Assembly (NCBI RefSeq): GCF_029867415.1
Contig: NW_026705148.1
Span: 310,001-374,000, forward strand
Reading direction: 5' to 3'
Source: Vicia villosa
Taxonomy: Eukaryota; Streptophyta; Magnoliopsida; Fabales; Fabaceae
DNA length: 64,000 nt
Notes under the pieces: generated by a model
The model's input: the letters and a program-made list of their open reading frames with translations, nothing else
Database searches by the model: none
Told to the model about the DNA's origin: nothing
Program-made: the position numbers and the translations under genes
Shown: positions 11,135 to 23,402 of the stretch, piece by piece
Position numbering within the stretch: position 1 is the stretch's first letter
Layout of the letters: each line of letters begins with the position of its first letter

Positions 11135-12177
11135 CTAGATAAATACATGAAAAGAACTTTCGTCGGCAAAATCTATTGGTGGTTCCAATTTTGACTTTTT
11201 CGCATTCGAGATTTTATCGATATTCTTCAATCTTTCGAATTCATGCACCCTATCAACAAATACATCCGGCCACATCTCGGCAAGTTCGGTATGATGAATA
11301 TTTCATTCCGGTGACGTAGGTGGTATGGGACATCCCAGTTTCAAGTAAACTTGTACAAAATGACGCGATTTGGTGAGCCATCCAACACATATAATACGAT
11401 CAATTGGATTTGTAGGAGGTGCGGAGCGTAAAAAGGGTTTTCGAAAAACCATAACGCGTCAAGTAAATGCATACCATGTCATATGCTCATGCAATAAGAT
11501 GTCCTATTTTCGAGAATCTCATCCAATGCGAAACAGGTGCGTAGGTGCCCCCCAAGGAACAAGAGCTTTGTTGACCGATTAAATTTGGTTCCGTCTCCAA
11601 ATACCCGCATGCACGAGTCTTTATGGTTCACCAACTCGACGATAAGATCATGGCGGACAAGCTCATGGGCATCATCTCCCTTACCAAGCAAAACTGATAC
11701 GGCCCGAAATCCGCAATTACCGTCCCCCACCACATTGACGATTCAGTCGATGTATTTATACATAAAAATCGGCATCTCGTCAATGAATGGAATTTTTGGA
11801 GCAATTTGTACCTCTTCAATTGGTGGAGCAATAGGTGTTGGAATCAGAACTTTTGGAACAATATGTATAAGAATCAGAGTCGATACTTGCGGAGCTTGCG
11901 GTGGAATATAGGTGTCGGAGGCGGTTTGCTTAGGCGAGCTCTCTTGTTTGAGCTCTTTTGAGATTTTTGCGATTTCGGAGTAGGTGAGTCGAGAAAGAGT
12001 TTGTCGACGTGATCATGTTAGCATGCTTTCACGATCATCAAAGTCTTGCTTGCTACGAAAGTCACCTCCGACATCTACCACATTTGCGACTACCCCATCG
12101 ATACTCGTAGCTACATCAACTAAAGTAGATAATTCTTTTGAAATATTATCGGGGTGCACCATACCTATTTTGACAAA
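11135..12177 (-). pseudogene. OTU-like cysteine protease relic carried by the MULE
   Basis: The minus strand encodes VVGDGNCGFRAVSVLLGKGD (about 11,735-11,670). This is the OTU catalytic loop with Asp and Cys in DGNC, followed by HELVRHDLIVELVNHKD. In-frame stops interrupt it just before this motif (TGA near 11,750) and after it (near 11,479). Beyond the stops the sequence continues as PTNPIDRIICVGWLTKSRHFV and FVDRVHEFERLKN down to a terminal stop at 11,135. The upstream part is low complexity and Pro rich, with a RESMLTW-RRQ stretch that faintly recalls the start of FAR1-type domains. OTU domains are deubiquitinases and are known passengers of plant transposons. The gene is interrupted upstream by the hAT insertion. 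Confidence 0.65.
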
Positions 12178-12590
12178 ATTACACACAGGGCCGGCCCAAC
12201 ACTTATTGAGGCCTAAGGAGAAAATTAATATTTTTTATGTAAATAATTAAAATTTTATTAAAATTTTAATTTATAAAATTTTTAAGAAGCAAAATATTTA
12301 TTAAATATTTTTAATAATGAACAATAAAATTAATTCATTTAATTTTTATCGCGACATTGTTGATATTAAAATAAAATTTTATTAACTTCAATATTTTTTA
12401 AATTTTGTTTTACATATACAATAATTATAAGAATTATTAATATTATTATATAAGTAATATATAGATTTAAGGAAATCAAATTTTTTTATATAGTTAAATA
12501 TATCAATTGATGTATTGTGTTTTATTTATATTATTTTTGATAAAGTTAATAATATATACTCTAACGATAAATAAGTAATAGTAAAAAAAG

Positions 12591-12787
12591 GGTGCAGTTA
12601 CCGTGCATAGATAAAAATCTATGCACCATGCATAGATTATTATGGACCCTTGGATCATTGGATCAAATTCTAGACATCAATTGTTATTACTCAATACTCA
12701 ATACTCAATACTAGATTAAAAACATGATCCAATGCCTTATGTAGGCTTATGCAGGGTGCATAAGTAAAATTCTTATGCATATTATCC
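12591..12787. mobile_element. Small fold-back element (MITE-like)
   Basis: Two arms of roughly 55 bp are inverted repeats of each other: left TGCATAGAT...ATCTATGCACCATGCATAG (from 12,604) and right ending CTTATGCAGGGTGCATAAG...CTTATGCA (to 12,779). Both arms also contain TTGGATCAT or its complement. Each arm is itself a hairpin. No target duplication was confirmed and no ORF is present. Superfamily unknown. Confidence 0.5.
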
Positions 12788-12860
12788 AAAGCCGTAAAAA
12801 AATATTTTCAAAATAAGGACAAAACAAGAGAGTTTTATAAATGGTGCAGATTTTACTTTC

Positions 12861-13079
12861 TGTTATAAACATTTATACTAGTGGATGTCCATCCCTCTTC
12901 TTATTCTTCATCTTCCTATTCCATTTTAATGTACATAATTTTCTACCTCCCTTGAGTCCTATAAATAAGACCCGTATTACAATGTAAAGTTCACCCTTGA
13001 GAAGAATATAATACTATGTTGCTTGTTCTCTTCTCTTCCTATCTTTTGATCTCTATATAGTTTCATTTAGTTTATAATA
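12861..13079 (+). repeat. 5' LTR of the copia element
   Basis: It is 219 bp, against 210 bp for the 3' copy, which lacks a 9-bp TTCATTTAG-like piece near the end. TGTTATAAAC and GTTTATAATA form the terminal inverted repeat; the final dinucleotide is TA, not CA, in both copies. A TATAAATAAG box lies at about 12,960. Confidence 0.9.
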
Positions 13080-13094
13080 CGTTATCAGCACGAC
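13080..13094 (+). promoter_or_regulatory. Probable primer-binding site of the copia element
   Basis: CGTTATCAGCACGAC directly follows the 5' LTR. TTATCAGCACGA is a frequent primer site in plant copia elements; I do not name the tRNA. Confidence 0.55.
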
Positions 13095-13343
13095 GCTCTC
13101 AGGTATGATTTGGAGGAGATCATTGTTTTATTTATTTATGATATTCAGTAAATATAATCATATTAGGACATTTAAAAATTTTTAATTTTATTGTTCAATG
13201 ATTTTATTGTAATTTTATGGTTAAGATTATGTAATTTTATTGTAATTTTATTTGTCATAGAATTGATGTATGTTTAAGAATATTATATAAAAAAAAACTC
13301 AGGTAGCAACTCAACTTTAAGTAAGATGGGTTGATGTTGTTGA

Positions 13344-15209
13344 TGTAACACCCCTCTAATAACCCGCGGCAATAGAATAAATATTAATCAGAGTCAACAT
13401 GCAAGAGGTGTCACAATTCGTAAATAAAGAAAAATACACGTTCGGTACATGTCATGCATTCACTGAAAACATCTGTAATTATAACTCAATAAACAAACCA
13501 TGTCTACACAGCGGAATTAAAATCATCAAGTCAAACATCCATCATTAATGTATAAGACTTCAAACAACAAAACAAAATAGAGTTATAATCAAACTCCAAA
13601 ACAACGCGTTCCCAGTGTTACATCTACCAGAGCATGACACCGACACTATAACTAAAAATCGACTTATGAGCTAATCCTCACCAAGTCGCGCCGCTATCCT
13701 CAATCTGAAAATGACAACAAGTAAGGGTGAGTCTCATCACAGTTAACCAATGTTATTGCATCATGAATAATAACATTTCATAGTTATATCATTCACCCAA
13801 TTGTTTCATATTCCGACGAATCATCATTCACACATCCACGGATAAACAGACAAGTCATCTTAAAACATACACCATCATGTTATAAACAAATCATGCACAT
13901 GTATGAAACTGACACTATGCATGTGGTACCAAACATCACCAGTGGACATCATCCACCGACCGATCTATCATCATCCAGATACGGCCCTGCCAGCACAGAT
14001 TCCACACAATGGGAATCTTGCCCTTCACTGTATCCTCTCATCATTAGGATACAGCCCTCATCAAATGACTATGAATGCATGCAACATATATACAACATAC
14101 TATCATCATCTTCATACTATGAGTAGCATCATCTTATACTCATTCATCATCATTCATCATCATCATCATTAACAAGTATGTTCAATATACATATAATTGC
14201 ATCATTCAATAAATCAAACAATAATATTTCATACCGAATCATCAGTTTAAAGTCACACGTCGTCAGACTTTCAAATATCACAAAACAGCAAAATCTGCAG
14301 GTCACGCTGGCCATACGCGTACCATACGCGTACCAACAGGGCCAGAATTTCATAGAAACACACACTATACGCGTATCATACGCGTATGGGCAGAACCACA
14401 TTTCCACACAAAACACAAGCATACGCGTATCGGCCTGCCATACGCGTACCTGCCAGTCACCATACGCGTACCATACGCGTATGAGCAGATGGTGCAACCT
14501 GATGCACACTTGGGGAGCGTATCATACGCGTATCGCCCCCTCCATACGCGTACCGTACGTGTATCATACGCAAATGGGCAGCAGTTCACAGAAACCTGCA
14601 ACTTACCCATTCGTCTTCCTCGCGATTTCACCTGTACAGCCTGCGATTTGGGTTTCAAAACCAGAAAATTTCACATAATAACATCACACAATTCACCCAA
14701 CAATCACAGTATATGATTCTATAATCGAATTCATTCATCATACCCTAAATCTACTCAGTTATTAGGGATTAACAATCACAAATTCCAATCCAATTGATGA
14801 ACACAAACAGAAAAATTCCGAATATAGAATCCATTGATCCAAACAATACTCCTAATCAACATCATTATCCATAACACGATAATAGAGATTAAATGGAGAG
14901 TCTCCCCTTACCTTAGACAAGAGTTCTTGATCCTTGGTCTCTCCCTCTACAGTTCTCCTTCACGTTCTTCGTGTTCTCAAACCTCTGTTCTTGCACGTTC
15001 CTTCTTTCTTCCCAATTCCAATTGTTTTATGAAAATAATAATAAAATTAGTAAATGGATTACAAAATCACCCCCTTTCTTTTACTATTTCCTCACATGGC
15101 CCAAATGCCATAAACCATTATTTCCATTATTTTCCACAAATTCTTAATAATTCTAATTATTAATTCAATGTTCCAATTAAATTAATATTAAAATTATACG
15201 GGTGTTACA
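13344..15209 (-). repeat. LTR (3' in element sense) of the Tekay element
   Basis: It is 1,866 bp with TGTAACACCC/GGGTGTTACA ends. It holds a cluster of ten TACGCGTA palindromes at 14,310-14,575. The ORFs in it are not considered real. Confidence 0.95.
14310..14575. repeat. Cluster of TACGCGTA palindromes in the LTR
   Basis: Ten exact TACGCGTA motifs plus at least three degenerate ones lie in about 265 bp, often as close pairs (CATACGCGTACCATACGCGT). The spacing is irregular. The same cluster is at 20,716-20,980 in the other LTR, with the same ten motifs. This is a very CpG-dense patch in otherwise AT-rich DNA and could be a regulatory or methylation-sensitive element. Confidence 0.85.
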
Positions 15210-15225
15210 ACTCTCCCCCACTAAA
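15210..15225 (-). promoter_or_regulatory. Polypurine tract of the Tekay element
   Basis: Read on the minus strand, TTTAGTGGGGGAGAGT sits immediately before the LTR start TGTAACACCC. Confidence 0.8.
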
Positions 15226-15251
15226 AGAGTTTTCGTCCTCGAAAACATACC

Positions 15252-18200
15252 TCAGGTAAAAAGTTCTGGATAAGAGTCCTTCATCTGACTCTCTAACTCC
15301 CAGGTAACATTGCCTTCAGCTGGTCCTCCCCAAGCCACTCTGACCAAAGCTATTTCCTTGCCTTGCAATTGCTTCAGTCTTCTATCTTCAATCCTCACAG
15401 GTAAGGTCTCAACCGTCAAGTTATCTTTCACCTGTACATCATCTACTTGGATCACATGGGACGGATCCGAAATGTATTTCCTCAACTGAGACACATGAAA
15501 CACATCATGCAAATTTGCAAGCATAGGCGGTAGAGCGATACGATAAGCCACTTCTCCCACTCTTTCAGAAATTTGGAATGGTCCAATAAAACGCGGAGTC
15601 AACTTCTTTGACTTCAATGCTCGCCCAATTCCCGTCATAGGAGTAACTCTCATAAACACATGATCTCCCTCTTGAAACTCAAGTGTTTTCCTCCTTTTGT
15701 CATGATAACTCTTCTGACGACTCTGAGAAGCCTTCATCTTCTCCTGGATCATTTTAATCTTCTCTGTAGTCTGTTGTACAATTTCTGGACCAATCACAGC
15801 ACTCTCACCAGATTCGTACCAACACAACGGCGTCCTACACCTCCTACCATACAAAGCCTCAAACGGAGCCATGCCGATACTCGAATGATAACTATTGTTG
15901 TAGGTAAACTCAATCAAAGGCAGATAACTATCCCAAGTACCTCCTTTTTCCAACACACAAGCCCGCAACAAATCCTCTAATGACTGAATTGTCCTCTCAG
16001 TCTGTCCATCAGTCTGCGGATGATAAGCAGAACTCAATCTTAGCTTAGTACCCAAAGCTTTCTGCAAACCTTCCCAGAACTTAGACGTAAACCGCGGATC
16101 TCTGTCTGACACGATACTTGAAGGAATACCATGCAGACTCACTATCTTCTCAATATACAATTGAGCCAGCTTCTCCATCGGATAATCCATTCTCACCGGT
16201 ATAAAATGTGCAGACTTCGTCAACCTGTCTACCACGACCCAGATAGCTTCACAATTTCTGACAGTTCTTGGCAAACCCGACACAAAATCCATTGAGATGC
16301 TATCCCACTTCCACTCAGGAATAAACATCGGTTGCATCAACCCAGACGGTTTCTGATGCTCAATCTTTGACTTCTGGCAAGTCAAACAAGAATACACAAA
16401 CTCAGCAATTTCCTTCTTCATTCCCGGCCACCAAAACAACTTCCTCAAATCATGGTACATCTTGGTAGCACCAGGATGAATGCTCAATCCACTACGGTGT
16501 CCTTCTTCCAAAATACGCTTTCGGAGTTCATCAATATCAGGAACACAAACTCGGTCACCAAACCTCAGTATACCATTCTCGTCGACTCTGAATTCACTAC
16601 TCTTGCCTTGATTAACCAAGGTCAACTTATCAATCAATTCCACATCAACTTTCTGACCTTCTCTGATTTCTTCAAGAATACCACTAGTCAGCTTCAGCAT
16701 ACCCAATTTGACACTAACAGGAGTACCTTCACACACTAAACTCAAGTCTCTGAATTGTTCAATCAAATCCAATTCCTTCATCATTAGCATAGACATATGC
16801 AAGGTCTTCCTACTCAAAGCGTCAGCAACCACGTTTGCCTTACCCGGATGGTAATTCAAACCAAAATCATAATCCTTCAGAAATTCCAACCACCTTCTCT
16901 GCCTCATGTTCAACTCTTTCTGATCAAAGAGATACTTCAGGCTCTTATGATCACTGAACACCTCAAATCTCGAACCATACAAATAGTGTCGCCACAACTT
17001 CAACACAAAAACCACAGCTGCTAACTCCAAATCATGAGTCGGATAATTCCTTTCATGCACTTTGAGTTGTCTCGACGCATAAGCGACCACTTGTTGATTC
17101 TGCATCAATACACCACCTAAACCCATCAGTGACGCATCACAATAAACCACAAATGATTCTGTCGGATTCGGCAAAATCAAAATAGGAGCACTAGTCAACC
17201 TCCTCTTCAGCTCTTGGAATCCCTCTTCACACTTTGCATCCCAAATAAAAGCTTGTCCCTTCCTGGTTAATTTAGTTAACGGTAATGCTAACTTTGAAAA
17301 CCCTTCAATGAACTTTCGGTAGTAACCTGCAAGACCAAGAAAACTACGAATTTCCGACACTGACTTCGGAGCTTCCCATTGAGACACAGCTTCTATCTTT
17401 GTAGGATCAACAGCAATACCATTCTTAGAAATCACATGTCCAAGAAAACTGACTTCTTCCAACCAGAATTCACACTTCGACAGTTTGGCAAAAAGTTGCT
17501 TCTCTTTCAACAGCTCCAACACAGTTCTGAGATGTTTCGCATGTTCTTTCTCACTCTTAGAATATATCAGGATATCATCTATAAATACCACCACAAACTT
17601 ATCGAGATACGGATGAAAAATCCTGTTCATATATTCCATAAAAACACCAGGTGCATTAGTAACTCCGAACGGCATTACAGAATACTCATAATGTCCATAC
17701 CTCGTTCTAAAGGCAGTCTTCTGAATATCGTCGTCTTTCACGCGAATCTGATGATACCCAGACCTCAGATCAATTTTACTAAATACACATGCCCCAACCA
17801 ACTGATCCATCAAATCATCAATCCTCGGCAATGGATACCGATTCTTGATAGTAACCTTGTTCAATTGTCTGTAATCTACACACAGCCTCATTGAACCCTC
17901 TTTCTTCTTTACCAACAACACAGGCGCACCCCACGGTGAAACACTAGGACGAATAAATTTCTTCTCAAGCAATTCCTCTAACTGCTTCTTCAGTTCAGCC
18001 AATTCAGACGGCGACATACGATACGGTGCCATCGATACTGGACTAGTTCCCGGAACCAAATCAATAGAAAACTCCACTTCTCTTTCCGGTGGCAATTCAT
18101 TCACCTCTTCTGGAAAAACTTCTGGGAACTCGCACACAACAGGCAATTCGCTACTCGCCACCTTCTCCTTCACATTCATCAATGCAAACAACATAAACAC

Positions 18201-19634
18201 TGTTGCACCATCTCCGATAGCCTCATTCACCTGTCTAGCTGTCATTTCCAGACCATCAGAACTAACCTCTTCAGGAAAAATCACCGTCTTCGCAAAACAG
18301 TTGATATAAACACGGTTGAATTCCAACCAGTTCATTCCCAGGATTACATCGAGTTGTTTCAACGGAAGGCACACTAAGTCCATCCCGAATTCTCTACCAA
18401 AGATATCAACCGGACAATTCAAGCATGCAGACGAAGTAGTTACTGAACCCGACGCAGGAGTGTCAATAATCATACTTCCATTTATGTCAGATATCTCAAG
18501 ATTTAACCTCATAGCACAATCCAAAGAAATAAAAGAGTGAGTTGCTCCAGTATCAATAATTGCAACCAAAGGTGTGCCATGAATGAAACACGTACCTTTA
18601 ATCAACCTGTCCTCTGGAGTAGTCTCTGACCCGGTCAAAGCAAAAACCTTTCCTCCCAATTGGTTCTTCTTTGGCTTAGGACAATTAGGACTGATGTGAC
18701 CCTCTTCACCACAGTTGTAACAAGTCACAGCCCTCTTCTTGCAGTCAGCAGCAATATGACCCACTTGGTCACACTTGTAACACTTCTTCTGATCAAGCTT
18801 GCACTCATTCCTACGATGTCCCATCTCACCACAATTGTAACATCTGATACGAGCACTGGAATCTCCCCCACTGGGTTTCTTCCAATCAGCAGGTTTACCT
18901 CTACCATATGGCTTACCTCTATCCATATGTTTCTTCCCTTTTCTGTCAACCAACTCGCGAGAGTGAGATGACCTCAGCTTGATGTTATCCTCCTCAAAAA
19001 TCCTGCTACAATCTACCAGATCAACAAACCTCCGGATTCTCTGGTACCTGATACCCTGCTTGATCTCATCACGAAGACCATTCTCAAATTTGACACATTT
19101 CGAGAACTCACTGGCTTCATCATCATTGTAGTGCACATAGTACCTTGCCAGTTCCACAAACTTGGTCGCATACTCCGGTACTGACATATTGCCTTGCACC
19201 AGTGCCAGAAATTCAACTTCCTTTCTTCCCCTGACATCTTCAGGAAAGTACCTCCTCAAAAATTCCCTCCTGAATACAGTCCAGGTAATTGCTGTACCAC
19301 CAGCATCCAGCTCAGCTCTGGTTGACATCCACCAGTCATCAGCCTCCTCAGATAACATATGAGTACCATACCTCACCTTGAGATCCTCAGCACAGTCAAT
19401 GACTCTGAAAATCCTCTCGATCTCCTTAAGCCATTTCTGAGCACCTTCAGGATTATGAGTGCCCTTGAACAATGGAGGATTGTTCCTCTGAAAACTGTTC
19501 AGCTGCCTGTCAGCACCAATCGCAGCTCCATTGGCATTCCCTCCCAACACACCAGCAATCATGCCCAGAGCCTCAGCGATAGCATCATCGTTTCTTCCTC
19601 CTCTTCCAGCCATTGTTCTGCTTAACACAAACAA
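15252..19634 (-). CDS. Tekay-type gag-pol polyprotein (1,460 residues, intact)
   Basis: A single open frame encodes all parts needed to package, reverse-transcribe and integrate the element. The Gag domain (about 40-215) is followed by three CCHC zinc knuckles ([14 protein letters not shown] at 265, then 285 and 305). The protease has [10 protein letters not shown] (361). Reverse transcriptase spans about 520-760, with YHQI at 627 and catalytic FIDDIL at 684. RNase H has YCDAS (832), E869 and D894. Integrase has an HHCC finger (H1046, H1053, C1083, C1086) and catalytic D1116, D1177, E1213 with D-35-E spacing. A chromodomain-like tail (1,406-1,460, with TWE and YPELF) supports the Tekay clade. 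MAGRGGRND at residue 8 (19,613) is the likelier start. I found no missing catalytic residue. Confidence 0.96.
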   Translation of the reverse strand: MFVLSRTMAGRGGRNDDAIAEALGMIAGVLGGNANGAAIGADRQLNSFQRNNPPLFKGTHNPEGAQKWLKEIERIFRVIDCAEDLKVRYGTHMLSEEADDWWMSTRAELDAGGTAITWTVFRREFLRRYFPEDVRGRKEVEFLALVQGNMSVPEYATKFVELARYYVHYNDDEASEFSKCVKFENGLRDEIKQGIRYQRIRRFVDLVDCSRIFEEDNIKLRSSHSRELVDRKGKKHMDRGKPYGRGKPADWKKPSGGDSSARIRCYNCGEMGHRRNECKLDQKKCYKCDQVGHIAADCKKRAVTCYNCGEEGHISPNCPKPKKNQLGGKVFALTGSETTPEDRLIKGTCFIHGTPLVAIIDTGATHSFISLDCAMRLNLEISDINGSMIIDTPASGSVTTSSACLNCPVDIFGREFGMDLVCLPLKQLDVILGMNWLEFNRVYINCFAKTVIFPEEVSSDGLEMTARQVNEAIGDGATVFMLFALMNVKEKVASSELPVVCEFPEVFPEEVNELPPEREVEFSIDLVPGTSPVSMAPYRMSPSELAELKKQLEELLEKKFIRPSVSPWGAPVLLVKKKEGSMRLCVDYRQLNKVTIKNRYPLPRIDDLMDQLVGACVFSKIDLRSGYHQIRVKDDDIQKTAFRTRYGHYEYSVMPFGVTNAPGVFMEYMNRIFHPYLDKFVVVFIDDILIYSKSEKEHAKHLRTVLELLKEKQLFAKLSKCEFWLEEVSFLGHVISKNGIAVDPTKIEAVSQWEAPKSVSEIRSFLGLAGYYRKFIEGFSKLALPLTKLTRKGQAFIWDAKCEEGFQELKRRLTSAPILILPNPTESFVVYCDASLMGLGGVLMQNQQVVAYASRQLKVHERNYPTHDLELAAVVFVLKLWRHYLYGSRFEVFSDHKSLKYLFDQKELNMRQRRWLEFLKDYDFGLNYHPGKANVVADALSRKTLHMSMLMMKELDLIEQFRDLSLVCEGTPVSVKLGMLKLTSGILEEIREGQKVDVELIDKLTLVNQGKSSEFRVDENGILRFGDRVCVPDIDELRKRILEEGHRSGLSIHPGATKMYHDLRKLFWWPGMKKEIAEFVYSCLTCQKSKIEHQKPSGLMQPMFIPEWKWDSISMDFVSGLPRTVRNCEAIWVVVDRLTKSAHFIPVRMDYPMEKLAQLYIEKIVSLHGIPSSIVSDRDPRFTSKFWEGLQKALGTKLRLSSAYHPQTDGQTERTIQSLEDLLRACVLEKGGTWDSYLPLIEFTYNNSYHSSIGMAPFEALYGRRCRTPLCWYESGESAVIGPEIVQQTTEKIKMIQEKMKASQSRQKSYHDKRRKTLEFQEGDHVFMRVTPMTGIGRALKSKKLTPRFIGPFQISERVGEVAYRIALPPMLANLHDVFHVSQLRKYISDPSHVIQVDDVQVKDNLTVETLPVRIEDRRLKQLQGKEIALVRVAWGGPAEGNVTWELESQMKDSYPELFT

Positions 19635-19732
19635 TCCAGTCAGAACAAAAGTATCGACAAATAATTCGTATTAGTCGCATACACGGAAAGACTGACACTG
19701 ACACTAAGACTCTGGTCACAACGACCGACTAT

Positions 19733-19744
19733 GCTCTGATACCA
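19733..19744 (-). promoter_or_regulatory. Primer-binding site of the Tekay element
   Basis: Minus-strand TGGTATCAGAGC is complementary to the 3' end of plant initiator tRNA-Met and lies four bases from the LTR edge. Confidence 0.9.
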
Positions 19745-19748
19745 CTAT

Positions 19749-21614
19749 TGTAACACCCCTCTAATAACCCGCGGCAATAGAATAAATATTAATCAGAGTC
19801 AACATGCAAGAGGTGTCACAATTCGTAAATAAAGAAAAATACACGTTCGGTACATGTCATGCATTCACTGAAAACATCTGTAATTATAACTCAATAAACA
19901 AACCATGTCTACACAGCGGAATTAAAATCATCAAGTCAAACATCCATCATTAATGTATAAGACTTCAAACAACAAAACAAAATAGAGTTATAATCAAACT
20001 CCAAAATAACGCGTTCCCAGTGTTACATCTACCAGAGCATGACACCGACACTATAACTAAAAACCGACTTATGAGCTAATCCTCACCAAGTCGCGCCGCT
20101 ATCCTCAACCTGAAAATGACAACAAGTAAGGGTGAGTCTCATCACAGTTAACCAATGTTATTGCATCATGAATAATAACATTTCATAGTTATATCATTCA
20201 CCCAATTGTTTCATATTCCGACGAATCATCATTCACACATCCACGGATAAACAGACAAGTCATCTTAAAACATACACCATCATGTTATAAACAAATCATG
20301 CACATGTATGAAACTGACACTATGCATGTGGTACCAAACATCACCAGTGGACATCATCCACCGACCGATCTATCATCATCCAGATACGGCCCTGCCAGCA
20401 CAGATTCCACACAATGGGAATCTTGCCCTTCACTGTATCCTCTCATCATTAGGATACATCCCTCATCAAATGACTATGAATGCATGCAACATATATACAA
20501 CATACTATCATCATCTTCATACTATGAGTAGCATCATCTTATACTCATTCATCATCATTCATCATCATCATCATTAACAAGTATGTTCAATATACATATA
20601 ATTGCATCATTCAATAAATCAAACAATAATATTTCATACCGAATCATCAGTTTAAAGTCACACGTCGTCAGACTTTCAAATATCACAAAACAGCAAAATC
20701 TGCAGGTCACGCTGGCCATACGCGTACCATACGCGTACCAACAGGGCCAGAATTTCACAGAAACACACACCATACGCGTATCATACGCGTATGGGCAGAA
20801 CCACATTTCCACACAAAACACAAGCATACGCGTATCGGCCTGCCATACGCGTACCTGCCAGTCACCATACGCGTACCATACGCGTATGAGCAGATGGTGC
20901 AACCTGATGCACACTTGGGGAGCGTATCATACGCGTATCGCCCCCTCCATACGCGTACCGTACGTGTATCATACGCAAATGGGCAGCAGTTCATAGAAAC
21001 CTGCAACTTACCCATTCGTCTTCCTCGCGATTTCACCTGTACAGCCTGCGATTTGGGTTTCAAAACCAGAAAATTTCACATAATAACATCACACAATTCA
21101 CCCAACAATCACAGTATATGATTATATAATCGAATTCATTCATCATACCCTAAATCTACTCAGTTATTAGGGATTAACAATCACAAATTCCAATCCAATT
21201 GATGAACACAAACAGAAAAATTCCGAATATAGAATCCATTGATCCAAACAATACTCCTAATCAACATCATTATCCATAACACGATAATAGAGATTAAATG
21301 GAGAGTCTCCCCTTACCTTAGACAAGAGTTCTTGATCCTTGGTCTCTCCCTCTACAGTTCTCCTTCACGTTCTTCGTGTTCTCAAACCTCTGTTCTTGCA
21401 CGTTCCTTCTTTCTTCCCAATTCCAATTGTTTTATGAAAATAATAATAAAATTAGTAAAAGGATTACAAAATCACCCCCTTTCTTTTACTATTTCCTCAC
21501 ATAGCCCAAATGCCATAAACCATTATTTCCATTATTTTCCACAAATTCTTAATAATTCTAATTATTAATTCAATGTTCCAATTAAATTAATATTAAAATT
21601 ATACGGGTGTTACA
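19749..21614 (-). repeat. LTR (5' in element sense) of the Tekay element
   Basis: It has the same length and ends as the copy at 13,344-15,209, with about ten base differences noticed by eye, for example at 20,007, 20,063, 20,108, 20,459, 20,759, 20,771, 20,993, 21,124, 21,460 and 21,505. It includes the TACGCGTA cluster. As the 5' LTR it should hold the promoter. Confidence 0.95.
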
Positions 21615-22183
21615 GTTGAGGTTGTGGATAACACATGTGGCTTTACAATGATTCCAATTTTGATGGATAGTGCACAAATAAATTTAATTGTGTCAAAGGA
21701 TTAAAAGGTGGATTTGGCTTAAAGCATGAAAGAATTATTTTTGTTTATTCGGTAGAATTGAATTAGAGAAAGAAGAAATAACTTTTTGCATCCCAGAAGA
21801 ATGGTTTTAATTTTAACGCATCCCAGAAAGATGGTTATAATTTTTAGATCATTGTTTGTAACAAAAACAAAGCATCCCTGAAGGTCGAAGGATAGCAAAA
21901 TAACATTGTATAGTTCATGAAGAACTCATAATGCTTTATTTATTTATTTTATTTTATTGTATATGTAAGATGTATTTTGTCACTAAATTGATATTTTTTT
22001 TATAAAAAAAAAAACAGATAATTTTAAGACTAATGTGACAATCTAGTTTACTATTGTGTTATTTCTAAATATTAGAATTTACAAAAGTATTATTTTAAAT
22101 ATTAATATTTAATATTGCCTTTATGATAATTATGTCATTATAATATTTTTATTTCTTTTATTTTTATGATAGAACTACTAAGT

Positions 22184-23232
22184 ATGTCAAATCTTACAAA
22201 ATTGGATTTTGGGGCTCTTGATATTTCGGGAAAGAACTATTTGACATGGGCCCTAGACGCCCAAATTCATTTAAGCGCATAAGGTCACGGTGACACTATT
22301 AAAGAAGGAGATAAATCATCTGATCAACAAAAGGCAAAATCCATGATATTCCTTCGTCGTCACCTTCACGAGGATCTTAAAAATGAGTATCTTACTGTAA
22401 CTGACCCACATGTCTTGTGAAAAAATTTGAAAGATAGATATGATCATCGAAAAACAATTATCCTACCAAAAGCTCGATATGAATGGATGCATTTACGTTT
22501 GCAGGATTTTAAAAGTGTAAGTGATTATAATTCTGCAATGTTTAGAATAACTTCTAAGTTATTATTATGTGGAGAAAAAGTAACTGATGAAGATATGCTA
22601 GAAAAACATTTTCCACTTTTCATGCATCCAATGTGCTCCTGCAGCAGCAGTATCGAGAAAAGGGGTTTATTAAATATTCTGACCTAATATCTTGTCTTCT
22701 TGTGGCTGGGCAAAATAATGAACTATTGATGAAAAATCACGAGGCCCGTCCCACTGGTACAACTCCATTCCCAGAAATGAATGTGGCAAGGCACGACCAC
22801 TATAGGAAAAATCCTGGTCGCGGTCGTGCATATGCACGTGATCGTGGTCGTGGTCGTAATTATGCTCATGGTTTTGATTTTGATCGTGGTCGCAATGGGA
22901 ATCATAAAAACACATATTTCCACATGAAGTGGGAAAATGTTGAAAAGAATGAAAAAGAGGGTCAGAGTAGCAAAACAAATGAAAATATTTGCTATCGTTG
23001 TAGAGGAAAAGGTCATTGGAGTCGCACTTGTCGTACTCCAAAACACCTTGTTGATCTTTATCAAAAATCACTGAAAAATAAAAAGGAAAGGATCGAGACT
23101 CACTTTGCTAATGAAGATGATGATCCAGATTACGGTAATATGGATGTTACCCATTTAGATATTGGTGACTTCTTTGCTGATCCAGATGGAAAAATTGATC
23201 ACCTTATTGGAGATGGAAGTGTCAAGAAATAA
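22184..23232 (+). pseudogene. copia gag, broken
   Basis: The frame begins MSNLTKLDFGALDISGKNYL, typical of plant copia Gag. It has an in-frame TAA near 22,280 and a TGA near 22,418, then reads LKDRYDHRKTI and QDFKSVSDYNSAMFRI. A frameshift near 22,630 leads into the last part, which has an RGRGR-rich basic stretch and one zinc knuckle CYRCRGKGHWSRTC (about 22,990-23,030). The last piece ends IGDGSVKK at 23,232. Gag forms the particle that packages the RNA. This copy cannot make a full-length product. Confidence 0.85.
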
Positions 23233-23402
23233 AATTTATGGAAATTTTCTTTTTAAGTTTTATGGATGTTTTGAATTTTATTTTCTAATAATAATAAAGT
23301 GTGTTTTCTACTTGTTTGTTTACATAATTTACTATTTAAATAATTTGTGTTTTTAATGTGCGCTTATAACTTATTGTTAAAAAAATTATTATTGTTCTTA
23401 GA

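Larger units (their letters stand above)
13344..21614 (-). mobile_element. Complete young Ty3/gypsy element, Tekay (chromovirus) clade
   Basis: Two 1,866-bp LTRs (13,344-15,209 and 19,749-21,614) start TGTAACACCC and end GGGTGTTACA. A perfect 5-bp duplication GTTGA lies at 13,339-13,343 and 21,615-21,619. The element is transcribed from the minus strand. Its primer site TGGTATCAGAGC (19,744-19,733) matches the 3' end of initiator tRNA-Met. Its polypurine tract AGTGGGGGAGAGT (about 15,222-15,210) abuts the downstream LTR. By eye I count about ten substitutions and no length change between the LTRs. The polyprotein is open throughout, so it may still be competent. Confidence 0.97.

Noticed and set aside
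14150..14716. Long ORFs on both strands in the Tekay LTR (also 20,555-21,121)
   Set aside because: They are produced by the TACGCGTA cluster (repeating YAYG/RIRV); LTR sequence, no domain.
22670..23071. Minus-strand ORFs rich in His, Asp and Thr
   Set aside because: Antisense shadows of the basic RGR-rich part of the copia gag.
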